This document shows, one piece after another, positions 40,202 to 50,504 of a DNA stretch of 64,000 bases. Position numbers and translations under genes: made by a program. The notes beneath the pieces are model-generated. The model was not told the origin of the DNA. It saw nothing but the letters and a program-made list of their open reading frames with translations, and searched no databases. The DNA is from an uncultured Lachnospiraceae bacterium (lineage in GTDB: Bacteria > Bacillota > Clostridia > Lachnospirales > Lachnospiraceae), in assembly GCA_947631665.1 (NCBI GenBank), contig CANRMF010000003.1, positions 1-64,000 of the forward strand, read 5' to 3'. The number at the start of each line of letters is the position of its first letter. Position 1 is the stretch's first letter.

Positions 40202-42862
40202 CTATTTCTTTATTTTTACTTTTTTCACGCGAGACCATGCTCCAAGTTTCTTTCCATTGATGCCACGCACTCTGATGTAATAGGTCTTTCCAACCTTCAG
40301 CTTTTTGATGATATATTTGATTTTCTTTGTTTTTCTGGTCTTTGCCTTTTTAAATTTTCTATTTGTCGAATACTGAATCTTATAGGATTTTGCATTCTTT
40401 GCCTTGCTAAACTTGATGAGGGCAGCTTTTTTCTTAATATTTTTTACAGATTTAATCTGAACCTTTACCGGCTTTTTAATAGTCGGATTTCCTTCTTTTG
40501 CTGTGGTTGTTTCTTCAGGCTTTGTTGTAGTTTCCCCACTGGCAGCAGGTGTCGTACTTTCCGTAATTTCTTTTGACGTTGTTTCTTCAGTTGAACTTGT
40601 GTCCTCAATTGGCTCTTTAATGTCCTTTACGTTAATTGTTTTTGGTTCTGCTACTGCATTTTCTCCATAAATGCTCTCATAGCCTCCACGGTATAGAACG
40701 GCAAGCTTGTCATACATTTTTGAGAATAACGACGGATTGAATCCGGTAATTGAAAATCCACTTCTACTTAAATCCATATCTGCAATTTCAAGTCCCAATG
40801 GACTTGTCAGACCATTTTCTGCATAAACATCAGACTCTGAACCTGTTCCATTTAAACTGATTCCCGAGCGGGTCTTTGTAATAATCAGACTGGTGCTATT
40901 AAAAATTCCGCCGCTTCCTATCCAACTGGAGGATTTCCAATAAGTATTGCTGCTATCATATTCCCCAAAATCTTCCGGAATTGGATCTCCACCAACAAAA
41001 TTTCCATTTTCATCAAAATTTGCCTCATCATCGGTCGGATCAAATGTACCGCTCGGATTATAAATTCCATCTCCGCCTAAAAGGTTACATGTAATGGCGG
41101 CCATACCATCACGATCTGTATAGGAAGCGATACGGCTTTCACGATACCACGCATCTCCTGTCGTTGCTGTCGGATGAATAAACAATGTACAGCCCATTGC
41201 TGCATAATAACGACCGATTTCCGGATAGAAATGTCCATCTCTACAAATATCAATTCCTACTTTTCCCCATTTTGTTTCAATTATTTTTGGGGTCGTTCCA
41301 CATACGGACCACTGATCCTCCACTCCGGCTCTCTGAATTTTCTGGTAAGAGTCAATACTTCCGTCCGGAGCTAGAATTGCTGCAGCATTATAAACTTTTT
41401 CCACTCCATCTTCATACATCTTAAACTTCTTTTCTTTCTGGGTCATTCCAAAAATAATATACATATCATATTTCTTTGCATAAGCAGAAAGTTCATAAGT
41501 GCTTTCTCCCGGAATGGTTTCAGCAGTTGCTACCTGCATAGAAACACCATATTTGTGATAGAACGGATCCTGTTCAGGTTTCACATACCCATATCCTGAT
41601 AATATTGTTTCCGGAAATACCAGAATATCAACACCTTTTTCTCCTGCTTCTTCAATATATTGTATCATTTTTTCCTTCGTTTTTTCTTTGTTGCCCCAAT
41701 ATCCGGTCATATTGACAACAGCAGCTCTAGGCTGTTCTGTAGCAGTGCTTCTATAAGAAAGAGTTTCTCCATTTTCCTTTTTGTCTGCTAATTCTTTATA
41801 AAGTGTAGTATAAAGTTCCGGATTGAAATCCTTATTGTTGCAGGCACCACTTGACCTTGCAGTACAGGAAGTGACATTGGTAACTAATCCTTCTTTTCCA
41901 GTGATAATATCTGCTTTTACATTACTTTTTCCGTTTGCACCCTCTGTACCACCATAGTATGCCGCACTTCCGTTTAAAATAACGCTGCCGCCCGGAAATG
42001 TATATTTATCATTTAATCCGTCTTTTCCGACCAAATCAGAACTCATAATCGTAAAACCTTCTCTGGAAGCTGCACTTTCAAGACGGTTTTTATAATACCA
42101 CTCCCATGCACTGTCATCTTCAATAGAATACCCCCTTGAAGTTGCTGTTGGATTCAGTAAAAGGTTACAGCCCTGTGCTGAATAATATCTTGCAAGTTCC
42201 GGTGTGGCATAGGTATCGTAACAAATGCTAAGTCCTATCTTTCCATAACTGCCTGCATCTATGAGTACCGGGGTTTCTCCTGCGACACACCAGCTTCCTT
42301 CTACCGGATGTATTTTCTGATATGCTGTGATATTGCCTTCCGGGGAGCATGCAAACGCAGAGTTGTAAGCATGTTCAGAGTCTCCATCAATTTTTTGCGT
42401 AGCTCCATAAATAATCCACATATCGTACTCATCTGCAATCTCAGCAAAGGTTTTTGCAGTCGGTCCATCTAACTCCTCAGCGCTGTTTACCGCCCACTGA
42501 TAATCCTCTGCATTCGGGTTACTGGATGATACATACCCGGTCACGCACATTTCAGGGAATAACAGAATTTTTACTCCCATCTCATGAGCCTCGTCAATGT
42601 AGTCCGTCATACTTTCTATATTTGCCTCTTTATTACCCCATGTTGGTTGGAAGTTTACTACCCCTAATTCATTTACACCAAATTTATATGATGTACTTGG
42701 CTGCGCCAGTCTCTCATACCTTGTAACTACTTTTTCATCGGTAATTGATGCCTGAATGTAATTACTTCCAACTGCCGGAGTAAATATCATTGATAACGCA
42801 ATGATACCCGCTGCGAATGTCTTAAACCATCGTTTACCTAACATATTTCTATTGTTTCTCAT
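40202..42862 (-). CDS. Secreted tandem carbon-nitrogen hydrolase (two nitrilase domains) with C-terminal basic fibronectin-III-like domain
   Basis: Signal peptide; E/K/C triads in both halves (LLFPEMCVTGY..YQKIHP..GLSICYD; LVFPETILSGY..YQKIQ..GIDICRD); Thr-rich linker and Fn3-like tail. Confidence 0.88.
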   Translation of the reverse strand: MRNNRNMLGKRWFKTFAAGIIALSMIFTPAVGSNYIQASITDEKVVTRYERLAQPSTSYKFGVNELGVVNFQPTWGNKEANIESMTDYIDEAHEMGVKILLFPEMCVTGYVSSSNPNAEDYQWAVNSAEELDGPTAKTFAEIADEYDMWIIYGATQKIDGDSEHAYNSAFACSPEGNITAYQKIHPVEGSWCVAGETPVLIDAGSYGKIGLSICYDTYATPELARYYSAQGCNLLLNPTATSRGYSIEDDSAWEWYYKNRLESAASREGFTIMSSDLVGKDGLNDKYTFPGGSVILNGSAAYYGGTEGANGKSNVKADIITGKEGLVTNVTSCTARSSGACNNKDFNPELYTTLYKELADKKENGETLSYRSTATEQPRAAVVNMTGYWGNKEKTKEKMIQYIEEAGEKGVDILVFPETILSGYGYVKPEQDPFYHKYGVSMQVATAETIPGESTYELSAYAKKYDMYIIFGMTQKEKKFKMYEDGVEKVYNAAAILAPDGSIDSYQKIQRAGVEDQWSVCGTTPKIIETKWGKVGIDICRDGHFYPEIGRYYAAMGCTLFIHPTATTGDAWYRESRIASYTDRDGMAAITCNLLGGDGIYNPSGTFDPTDDEANFDENGNFVGGDPIPEDFGEYDSSNTYWKSSSWIGSGGIFNSTSLIITKTRSGISLNGTGSESDVYAENGLTSPLGLEIADMDLSRSGFSITGFNPSLFSKMYDKLAVLYRGGYESIYGENAVAEPKTINVKDIKEPIEDTSSTEETTSKEITESTTPAASGETTTKPEETTTAKEGNPTIKKPVKVQIKSVKNIKKKAALIKFSKAKNAKSYKIQYSTNRKFKKAKTRKTKKIKYIIKKLKVGKTYYIRVRGINGKKLGAWSRVKKVKIKK

Positions 42863-42913
42863 TTTCAGCCTCCTTAAAACTCTGTATGTCCTTTGTAACG
42901 GTTTGCGCGCAAA

Positions 42914-42951
42914 ATAAAAAACGAGGATACCGTTTCCGGAACACCCTCGTT
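42914..42951 (-). terminator. Leader hairpin/terminator upstream of tandem nitrilase gene
   Basis: Minus: AACGAGGGTGTTCCGGAAACGGTATCCTCGTTTTTTATTTT. Confidence 0.6.
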
Positions 42952-42959
42952 ATTACAAA

Positions 42960-43012
42960 TTTATAGCATGCTGCTTTTTTGAAATCAAGAATATTTGTTA
43001 AATATTTAACAA
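42960..43012 (-). promoter_or_regulatory. Promoter with clostridial Rex-type operator
   Basis: TTGTTAAATATTTAACAA (42995-43012) just upstream of TTGATT-17 bp-TATAAA. Confidence 0.55.
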
Positions 43013-43148
43013 CATTAATATAATTCTTTTTATTTTTAATCACATCATTAAATACGTATTGGCTTAAATTAATTTATAAAAGCCTTTATAAAAATCATTA
43101 CAGTCGTTCATTCATACAACTGAATTTTTCTTCCACTAATAAAATTAA

Positions 43149-44465
43149 TTATTTAATTTTTTTACGGACTGCTTTACTCCATGAGGAATACAGACGGCTT
43201 GTTTTTTTATACCGATAACAGCGGACTCTGAAATAGTATTTTTTCTTACGTTTTAATTTTTTAATCTGAATTTTTTTACTTGTTGTTGTTTTTTTCAGAC
43301 TGTTTTTGAATTTTTTATATCTGGAATACTGCACCTGATAGGCAATCGCATTTTTTCGTCCGCTCCATTGAACCGTTGCCGTTTTCTTTCCGGTCTTTAC
43401 TTTTTTTATTGTAAGTTTTTTCAGTTTTTTTACCGTAGTCTGTCTGTAAATATTGTAATCTCTGGTTCTGACTTCTCCATACCAGAAATCCAAATCTACG
43501 CCACCATAAATCCCGTCAATTTTTTCTGTGGACGTACACTGCCACATATCATAAGAGCCCTGATATGTGCAGACAGGATTATATTCTGCCAGCCATTTTG
43601 CCTGTACAATGTCCGCCAAAGACGGTATGTAGTTAATCCACCAGTTTTTATTTGCATAAATACTGCACTCGTATCCGCTGCTTGAAATAATCTGCAGAAA
43701 CGTATCCGCAATCTGTTTTCTCTTTGCAGCGGAAAGGCGTACCTGAATAGGATCCTCCATATCATAATAAATCGGGAAATTCATCTGGTGGCCCTTCACA
43801 AGCCTCAAAACGTGCTTTGCCTCACTTTTTGCCATTGCCTCCGTCGTCGCATAGGAGTAAATATAAACGCCAAACGGGATACCATTGTCCTCGCAGCCCT
43901 TTACATTCCGTTCCCACTTGGCATCGTCCTGAGAACGGGAATTGTTTCCGTAGCCGCACCGGATAATCGCATAATCCACATCGGTCTTTGCAACTTTTTT
44001 CCAGTTAATATTTCCGTTATGGTGGCTGACGTCTATGCCTTTCATCGTGGCGCCCGCAACAACCTTTCCATTCCATTTAATTTTCTTTTTTGTCGTCGGT
44101 TCTTCGGTGGTCGGCTCAGTCGTTGGCTCAGTTGTCGGTTCGCCTGTCGTCATTTCCGCTGTCGTCGTCTCTCCGCTTGTTTCCTCTGTGGTCGCCTCGG
44201 TCGAAAAGTCTTCTGTGCTCTCCGTTTCCCCTGTGATTTGTTCTGTGATGGTTTCCTCCGGGCTCTGCTCCTCCTGCGTCGCCTGCTCTTTGGAACCTGC
44301 CTCCGGCTCCGTTGCCGTTTCACCTTCCGTCGCGGATATCTGACGGATTTCATTTTGCATGTCTCCGGCAGATATTTTCATACTCCATTCGGCAGATGAA
44401 ATACTGCCAAATACCAACGCCGCCACTAATAATCTGCATACTTTACTTTTAAATTTTCTACTCAT
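43149..44465 (-). CDS. Secreted GH25-like lysozyme with Thr/Glu-rich linker and basic Fn3-like C-terminal domain
   Basis: MKGIDVSHHNGNINWKKVAKTDVDYAIIRCGYGN; YYDMEDP; DLDFWYGE. Confidence 0.92.
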   Translation of the reverse strand: MSRKFKSKVCRLLVAALVFGSISSAEWSMKISAGDMQNEIRQISATEGETATEPEAGSKEQATQEEQSPEETITEQITGETESTEDFSTEATTEETSGETTTAEMTTGEPTTEPTTEPTTEEPTTKKKIKWNGKVVAGATMKGIDVSHHNGNINWKKVAKTDVDYAIIRCGYGNNSRSQDDAKWERNVKGCEDNGIPFGVYIYSYATTEAMAKSEAKHVLRLVKGHQMNFPIYYDMEDPIQVRLSAAKRKQIADTFLQIISSSGYECSIYANKNWWINYIPSLADIVQAKWLAEYNPVCTYQGSYDMWQCTSTEKIDGIYGGVDLDFWYGEVRTRDYNIYRQTTVKKLKKLTIKKVKTGKKTATVQWSGRKNAIAYQVQYSRYKKFKNSLKKTTTSKKIQIKKLKRKKKYYFRVRCYRYKKTSRLYSSWSKAVRKKIK

Positions 44466-45666
44466 ACGTTCCTCTTACTTTTGTTTTTTGTTGAATCATG
44501 TCTAAAATACGGTTTGCCACATCATTTTTTGATAACAGCGGAAGCTCCGTCACCTGTTCTTTGGTAATTACGGTCACAACATTAGTATCAGTGCCAAATC
44601 CTGCGCCCTCCACTTTTAAATTGTTTGCGCAAATCATATCCAGATTCTTTTTTTCCAGTTTTTGTATGGAGTTCTCTATCAGGTTTTCTGTCTCCATCGA
44701 AAAACCGCAGATAAACTGCTTTGTCTTTTTTGCCGAAAGCGCGCTTAAAATATCGGTAGTACGCTCAAGAGCAATCGACATATCGCCGTCTTTTTTCTTG
44801 ATTTTTTCCGTACTCTGTACCTTTGGCCGGTAGTCCGCCACTGCAGCGCTCATAATTAAAACGTCTGTTGCGTCAAAATTATTGCATACTTCTTCAAACA
44901 TTTCCTGTGCGCTCTCTATTTCGATGACTTTGACAAAATCCGGTTTCCTGAGAGCGGTCTTTCCTGTGACAAGAGTTACCTCTGCTCCCCGCAGCATTGC
45001 CTGATAAGCAAGCGCGTAACCCATCTTTCCGGTAGAATGATTGCTGATAAAGCGTACCGGATCAATCTGTTCCATCGTCGGCCCTGCCGTCACTAAAATT
45101 TTTTTGCCCGCAAGGTCTTTTTCATAGGCAATCTCTTTTAAAATATACTCCAAAAGCGTTTCCGGCTCCGGCATTTTCCCTCTGCCGGTGTCACCACATG
45201 CAAGATACCCCTCCGCCGGACTGATGACATGATACCCGTATCGTTCCAGTTTTCTGAGGTTGTCCTGAACAATCTCATTCTCAAACATATTGGTATTCAT
45301 TGCCGGTACTATGTACTTCGGGCACTTCGCCGCCATAATCGTAGTCGTCAGCATATCGTCTGCAATACCGCCGGCAATTTTCCCGATGACATTGGCGCTT
45401 GCCGGCGCCGTCATGAAAATATCCGCCCGTTTTGCTAAAGCGACATGCTCCACCTGAAATTCAAAATTGCGGTCGAATGTATCCACCAGACATTTATTTC
45501 CCGTCAGGGTTTCAAAAGTGATGGGATTGATAAAATTGACGGCATTTTTTGTCATAATGACATGCACGTCTGCGTTTTTCTTTTTTAATGCGCTCGCAAG
45601 AGTGGCAGTCTTGTATGCCGCAATACTTCCGCTCACGCCCAAAACGACTGTTTTGCCTGTTAACAT
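44458..45666 (-). CDS. coaBC: Bifunctional phosphopantothenoylcysteine decarboxylase/phosphopantothenate-cysteine ligase
   Basis: VVLGVSGSIAAYKTATLASAL; MTAPASANVIGKIAGGIADD; VTAGPTMEQIDPVRFISNHSTGKMGYALA. Confidence 0.95.
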   Translation of the reverse strand: MLTGKTVVLGVSGSIAAYKTATLASALKKKNADVHVIMTKNAVNFINPITFETLTGNKCLVDTFDRNFEFQVEHVALAKRADIFMTAPASANVIGKIAGGIADDMLTTTIMAAKCPKYIVPAMNTNMFENEIVQDNLRKLERYGYHVISPAEGYLACGDTGRGKMPEPETLLEYILKEIAYEKDLAGKKILVTAGPTMEQIDPVRFISNHSTGKMGYALAYQAMLRGAEVTLVTGKTALRKPDFVKVIEIESAQEMFEEVCNNFDATDVLIMSAAVADYRPKVQSTEKIKKKDGDMSIALERTTDILSALSAKKTKQFICGFSMETENLIENSIQKLEKKNLDMICANNLKVEGAGFGTDTNVVTVITKEQVTELPLLSKNDVANRILDMIQQKTKVRGTYE

Positions 45667-45728
45667 AAAAACTCCTTTTTGTATCTTATCAAAGCATTTT
45701 GAACTGAATTTGATTTCCTAAATGCCAA

Positions 45729-45940
45729 TTTTAACCATTCAGCCATACACCTGAATACATAAATATTTGGAAAGACTGCTTGCAGGATTTCAAATATTTA
45801 TGTATTTAGATATTTGGGGAACCAAAATCAGCGGGAAACAGCAGATTTATCTGCGGCTTCGGGCTGGTATGGCTGAATGTTGAATCGTTATAATCTGATT
45901 TATCTGCGGATTCAATCTGGTATGGCTAAATATCAAACAG
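45729..45940. repeat. Composite repeat block (tandem copies, inverted partial copy, AT-rich hairpin) between panD and coaBC
   Basis: GGTATGGCT-centred copies at 45866 and 45919, inverted partial copy near 45732-45753, hairpin arms 45754-45773/45788-45806. Confidence 0.75.
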
Positions 45941-46315
45941 TTGTCCATGCTTTTCATAATTTGTCACGCGGGTAATCTGATTTTCGTCATTCACAAAAAC
46001 AACCTTTGGTTTGTTTTCCTCTGCCTCGTCCGGCGTCATCTGTGCATAACACATAATGATAATTTTATCGCCGAGCTGTACTTTATGCGCGGCCGCACCG
46101 TTTAAGCAGATCATTCCTGAGCCTTCCTCGCCCGCAATCACATAAGTTTCAAAGCGGTTTCCGTTATCCACGTCGGCAATCTGCACTTTCTCATACTCAC
46201 AAATTCCCGCCGCTTTTATAAGAGCCTCGTCAATGGTAATGCTGCCCACATAATTTAATTCTGCCTGCACGACCGTCGCGCGGTGAATTTTACTTTTTAA
46301 CATCGTTACTAACAT
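45926..46315 (-). CDS. panD: Aspartate 1-decarboxylase
   Basis: [25 protein letters not shown]; Gly-Ser processing site. Confidence 0.96.
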   Translation of the reverse strand: MLVTMLKSKIHRATVVQAELNYVGSITIDEALIKAAGICEYEKVQIADVDNGNRFETYVIAGEEGSGMICLNGAAAHKVQLGDKIIIMCYAQMTPDEAEENKPKVVFVNDENQITRVTNYEKHGQLFDI

Positions 46316-47163
46316 ATTGATTCTCCTAAAATGAAATTGTCAATGAGACGCGCCTTTCCAAAGTATACTGCCATCGCTACGAGCATTGGCGGTTTCACCT
46401 CTTTCTGCTGCTGCATGGTCAATCCGTTGACCGCCTTAACGTAATCAATTTTTGCCAGCGGTTCTTTTTCTATATTTTCCTTCATCTTTGCGACGAGAAC
46501 GTCCGCATCGCGTTCCCCCTCTGCCACAAGCTTCTTTCCCAGTTCCACCGTCCGGCTCAGCACGACTGCCGCCTTGCGCTCCTCAGGCGTCAGATACGCG
46601 TTTCGCGAGCTTTTGGCAAGTCCGTCCGCCTCGCGGATAATCGGACAGCCGACGACATTGATATCCATATTCAAATCCTGCACCATATGTCTGATAATCG
46701 CCAACTGCTGCGCGTCCTTTTCCCCGAAATAGGCATTGTCCGGCTGCACGATATGAAACAGTTTGGTGACAACCGTACAGACGCCGCGGAAATGAACCGG
46801 TCTGGAAAGCCCGCAGAGTTCTTCCGTCAGGACAGACATATCGACATAGGAGCTGAAATCTTTATGATACATTTCCTCCGGTTCGGGATTGAAAATCAAA
46901 TCCGTTCCCAGTTCTTCGCAATACCGGCTGTCCTTTTCAAAATCACGCGGATAGTTTGCCAAATCCTCGTTCGGCCCGAACTGCATCGGATTGACAAAAA
47001 TGCTGACGACAACCCGGTCGTTATTTTCCCGCGCTTTTTTAATCAGGCTTCCATGCCCTTCATGGAGATATCCCATCGTCGGCACCAGCCCGACCGTCAG
47101 TCCTTCTTTCTTCCAGCCTTTTACCAGTGTTCTTACTTCGTTGATTGTTTTTACAACTTTCAT
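46309..47163 (-). CDS. panC: Pantothenate synthetase
   Basis: [36 protein letters not shown]. Confidence 0.96.
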   Translation of the reverse strand: MKVVKTINEVRTLVKGWKKEGLTVGLVPTMGYLHEGHGSLIKKARENNDRVVVSIFVNPMQFGPNEDLANYPRDFEKDSRYCEELGTDLIFNPEPEEMYHKDFSSYVDMSVLTEELCGLSRPVHFRGVCTVVTKLFHIVQPDNAYFGEKDAQQLAIIRHMVQDLNMDINVVGCPIIREADGLAKSSRNAYLTPEERKAAVVLSRTVELGKKLVAEGERDADVLVAKMKENIEKEPLAKIDYVKAVNGLTMQQQKEVKPPMLVAMAVYFGKARLIDNFILGESIC

Positions 47164-47194
47164 ATAAACTCCTCTTTTCTGCGCTGATATTTCC

Positions 47195-48022
47195 TTAATA
47201 AAGTTTTTCAATCACCTCATCGTCAATGCCGTAAGTGTGCTCCGGCGCCGGAAATGTTCCGTCATTGACGGCTTGCATATATTCCCGAAACGCCCCTTTC
47301 ATCACTTCTCCGACCGATGCAAACTGTCTGACGAATTTCGGTACATAATCCGTAAACATGCCGAGCATATCCTGATAAACAAGCACCTGCCCGTCACAGT
47401 CCGCGCCCGCGCCGATTCCAATCGTCGGAATATGCAGTTTTTCCGTTACCAGTTTTGCCAGTTTTGCCGGAACGCCCTCCAGCACAACCATAGAAGCGCC
47501 TGCCTCCTGCACTGCAAAGGCGTCCTCCAGCAGTTTTTTTGCTGCCGCTTCCGTCTTTCCCTGAACTTTATAACCGCCAAAGGAATTGATGGACTGCGGT
47601 GTCAGCCCCAAGTGCGCGCATACGGGAATGGAAGCTTTTACAATCGCTTCAATCTGCGGGCAAACCTCTTTTCCACCCTCCAGTTTTACCATGTTTGCGT
47701 GTCCTTCCTTGACCAGCCTTCCCGCGTTGACTACTGCGTCGTAAACAGATGTCTGATAGGACATAAACGGCATATCACAGACCAACAGAATATTTTTGAT
47801 TCCCCTTGATACTGCCGCGCAGTGATGAATCATATCTTCCATCGTCACCTGAAGGGTATCTTCATATCCGAGCATGGTGTTTCCAAGAGAATCCCCGACA
47901 AGAATAATGTTCACGCCGACCTCCTCCATCAACTTTGCCGTTGAATAATCGTAACAGGTCAGCATGGAAATTTTCTTTCCCTCCTGCTTCTGCTTTTGTA
48001 TCGTACTCACCGTATTTTTCAT
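47195..48022 (-). CDS. panB: 3-methyl-2-oxobutanoate hydroxymethyltransferase
   Basis: [30 protein letters not shown]. Confidence 0.96.
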   Translation of the reverse strand: MKNTVSTIQKQKQEGKKISMLTCYDYSTAKLMEEVGVNIILVGDSLGNTMLGYEDTLQVTMEDMIHHCAAVSRGIKNILLVCDMPFMSYQTSVYDAVVNAGRLVKEGHANMVKLEGGKEVCPQIEAIVKASIPVCAHLGLTPQSINSFGGYKVQGKTEAAAKKLLEDAFAVQEAGASMVVLEGVPAKLAKLVTEKLHIPTIGIGAGADCDGQVLVYQDMLGMFTDYVPKFVRQFASVGEVMKGAFREYMQAVNDGTFPAPEHTYGIDDEVIEKLY

Positions 48023-48858
48023 TGTAAGACCTCCTCTATCTTTCCATAATCCCGATTTGGGTGCTTCGTCTTTGCAATCTGTGTCAGTTTTTTTGATACC
48101 GCCTTATAGATTTCCAAATCTGTCCCTGACAGAACCGACAAATGCTTCTGCACCGTAAAAATATCATTTCTTTCAACCGGCCCTGTCAGCGCGTCGACGC
48201 AGCCTTTGGACAAAACAGTTTCTATGTTCCCGCGGATAATCGGCGACAGCGCTTCTTTGGCGCAGGCTTCGTCAAATCCACATTCCTGCATCAGCGATTG
48301 CGCCATAGATAAAATCCCGACAACCAGATTGCTTGCCGTTGCGGCTGCCGCATGATACCGGATTTTATTTTCTTTTGAAACAGTGCGCACCGGATTTCCA
48401 AGACGCTCAAACAACGCCCTTACTTCTCCTTCTTTTTCCGGCGAACCCTCGATTGTAAAATAACTGTGTGAAAGCTCTTTGTAAGAATGATACCTGTCGC
48501 TGACAGCAAAGAGCGGGTGGATAGAAAAACCAAAACATTCATATTTTGATATATCCGAAAAGACCTCTGAGGATAATGCGCCACTGCAATGGCACACTAT
48601 TTTTCCACTAATATGATAAGATTTCACCTGTTCCCAGACAGAAGCAATCACCCCGTCCGGAACGGTTAAAAACAAAACGTCACTGTCCTTTACCAGTTGT
48701 TCCATATGGTCATAAGCATTTGAACCGGTAAACTCTGACGCCTCGATGGCGTCCTTTTTCCATTCACTGTAATAGCCTGTGACTGTCAGGCCATGATCAG
48801 CAAAATATTTTCCGAGAGAAAATCCTACTTTCCCTGCTCCTATAAATCCAAATTTCAT
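48019..48858 (-). CDS. Rossmann/DUF2520-domain protein, candidate PanG-type ketopantoate reductase
   Basis: [22 protein letters not shown]; overlaps panB start; no panE seen nearby. Confidence 0.75.
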   Translation of the reverse strand: MKFGFIGAGKVGFSLGKYFADHGLTVTGYYSEWKKDAIEASEFTGSNAYDHMEQLVKDSDVLFLTVPDGVIASVWEQVKSYHISGKIVCHCSGALSSEVFSDISKYECFGFSIHPLFAVSDRYHSYKELSHSYFTIEGSPEKEGEVRALFERLGNPVRTVSKENKIRYHAAAATASNLVVGILSMAQSLMQECGFDEACAKEALSPIIRGNIETVLSKGCVDALTGPVERNDIFTVQKHLSVLSGTDLEIYKAVSKKLTQIAKTKHPNRDYGKIEEVLQ

Positions 48859-49039
48859 GGGCACCCCTCCTTTTCGTCGGGACAATGAGTCTCATTCCGT
48901 TAAGATATGAGCTGCGCTCTTTTTATTTGTCATATAGTGAAATTTTTCAGCGGTATAGTTTCTTTGCGAATACTATCCGAAACATAATTTAACATACTCA
49001 GAACATGATTTCAAGTATGCAAAGGTTAAAGACGGTATA

Positions 49040-49082
49040 AAAAATAGGAAAGCCACCGTCAGATTGCTTTCCTATTTTTTAA
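49040..49082. terminator. Bidirectional hairpin terminator
   Basis: AAATAGGAAAGC-caccgtcagatt-GCTTTCCTATTTTTT. Confidence 0.8.
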
Positions 49083-49096
49083 TGATTCTGTCTTAC

Positions 49097-50332
49097 TTAT
49101 TTGTCCGCTTTCGTCGTTGTTTCCGCAGCGGCTTTTGACGTCGTTTCTGTCGGCGCCTCCGTTGTCAGCTGGGAACCTTTTTTCACAGTAACATTATCTG
49201 CGAAATATTCCTGAACCTTTTGATAAAGAATCGCATATTCGACTTCTTCTTTTCCGTAATTCTTTTCAAGATCCTCAACAGTAGAAGTCATTGCCTCTGC
49301 CATTGTAGCCGCTTCCGCTTTGTAGACCTTGTCATTCATTTCAATGCCCGCTCTCTCTGCAAGCGCCTCAACAACCATTCGGGTTTTCATATCGCTTAAT
49401 ACGCTGCTCTCGACCTGTTCGTCCCACTGTTCCTTTGACATGGAGCAAGCCTCTAGATACTGGTCTAATGTTGCGCCGTAAGAGCTGGAAAGCTGTTGTT
49501 CATAGTTTTCATTATATTTTTCAATCTGCTCTTTTTTGACATCGGAGCTGTAAGATACTGCTTCACAGGAGGCTACGTAATCAGCCCAACTTCCATTGAT
49601 AACATTGGAAATCCGCATCTGCTTAAACGCATAATCGTGAAACTCGTCGACTGTCTTTACTCCATATGCGCCAAAATGTTCCTTTACAAAGTTGTCGTCT
49701 AACTTCGGCGTCTGTGACTTCTGGAGTGACTTGATGGTAAATGTAAACCATACGTCCTTTCCTGCGAGTTTTACATCTTTGTCGTCGATTTTCGTTGTAT
49801 TTGCGTAATCTTCCGGGAATTTTAATTTTTTCGTAAACTTATCGCCTACTTTTCTGCCAACCAGACAGGATACGAAACCATCGATATAGTTTGATGTATC
49901 TGTGCCGACGTTGATTGTCTGATCCTGTGCTGTGCCTTTGTCAAAAGTTACTTTCTTTCCGTCCACTTCAATCTGTCCGGAATAATCCACAACAACAGAA
50001 GAATCCTTTTTTACCTTGCCTTTTTTCACTGTCTTCTGTGTCGTATACTGTGACAGAATACTATCTGTCTGTGATTTGTATGATTCCTCCGTAACTTTAA
50101 TGTCGTCTTCATACACAACAACATCTTTGACGTCTGCAAGTTTTACAACGCCGTATTCTACTTCCATTTCGTCGCCGGAAGCCTTATATTTTCCTGTCGT
50201 AGCGCCCTCTGCCGTCGTCACTGTCTCCTGCTCGCTTTTTTTGTCCTTATCATCAGAGCTTCCACATGCAACCAGACTAAACGCCATAATCGCCGTCAAT
50301 GCTCCTGCCAAAAATTTTTTATACATTTTCAT
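49097..50332 (-). CDS. Trigger-factor-like FKBP-type peptidyl-prolyl isomerase lipoprotein
   Basis: Lipobox FSLVACGSS; VVVDYSGQIEVDGKKVTFDKGTAQDQTINVG FKBP core; SurA/TF-like C-terminus. Confidence 0.8.
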   Translation of the reverse strand: MKMYKKFLAGALTAIMAFSLVACGSSDDKDKKSEQETVTTAEGATTGKYKASGDEMEVEYGVVKLADVKDVVVYEDDIKVTEESYKSQTDSILSQYTTQKTVKKGKVKKDSSVVVDYSGQIEVDGKKVTFDKGTAQDQTINVGTDTSNYIDGFVSCLVGRKVGDKFTKKLKFPEDYANTTKIDDKDVKLAGKDVWFTFTIKSLQKSQTPKLDDNFVKEHFGAYGVKTVDEFHDYAFKQMRISNVINGSWADYVASCEAVSYSSDVKKEQIEKYNENYEQQLSSSYGATLDQYLEACSMSKEQWDEQVESSVLSDMKTRMVVEALAERAGIEMNDKVYKAEAATMAEAMTSTVEDLEKNYGKEEVEYAILYQKVQEYFADNVTVKKGSQLTTEAPTETTSKAAAETTTKADK

Positions 50333-50504
50333 TCTCCTCTTTTTTTAGTTTGCAAAATCTGCATTTTCCTGTTTTTGCATACAAACGATTTTAACACAAT
50401 CCTTTTCATAATGAAAGTCTTTCCATAAAAATTCAAAAAATGTTCATAAATCAATCAAATTCCTTATGGTTGCAAAACCGCAGAACAGACTCAATTGTTT
50501 TGAT

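Noticed and set aside
44150-44353. Arg-rich ORF MKSVRYPRRKVKRQRSRR...
   Set aside because: Out-of-frame reading of the Thr/Glu-rich linker of the GH25-like lysozyme.
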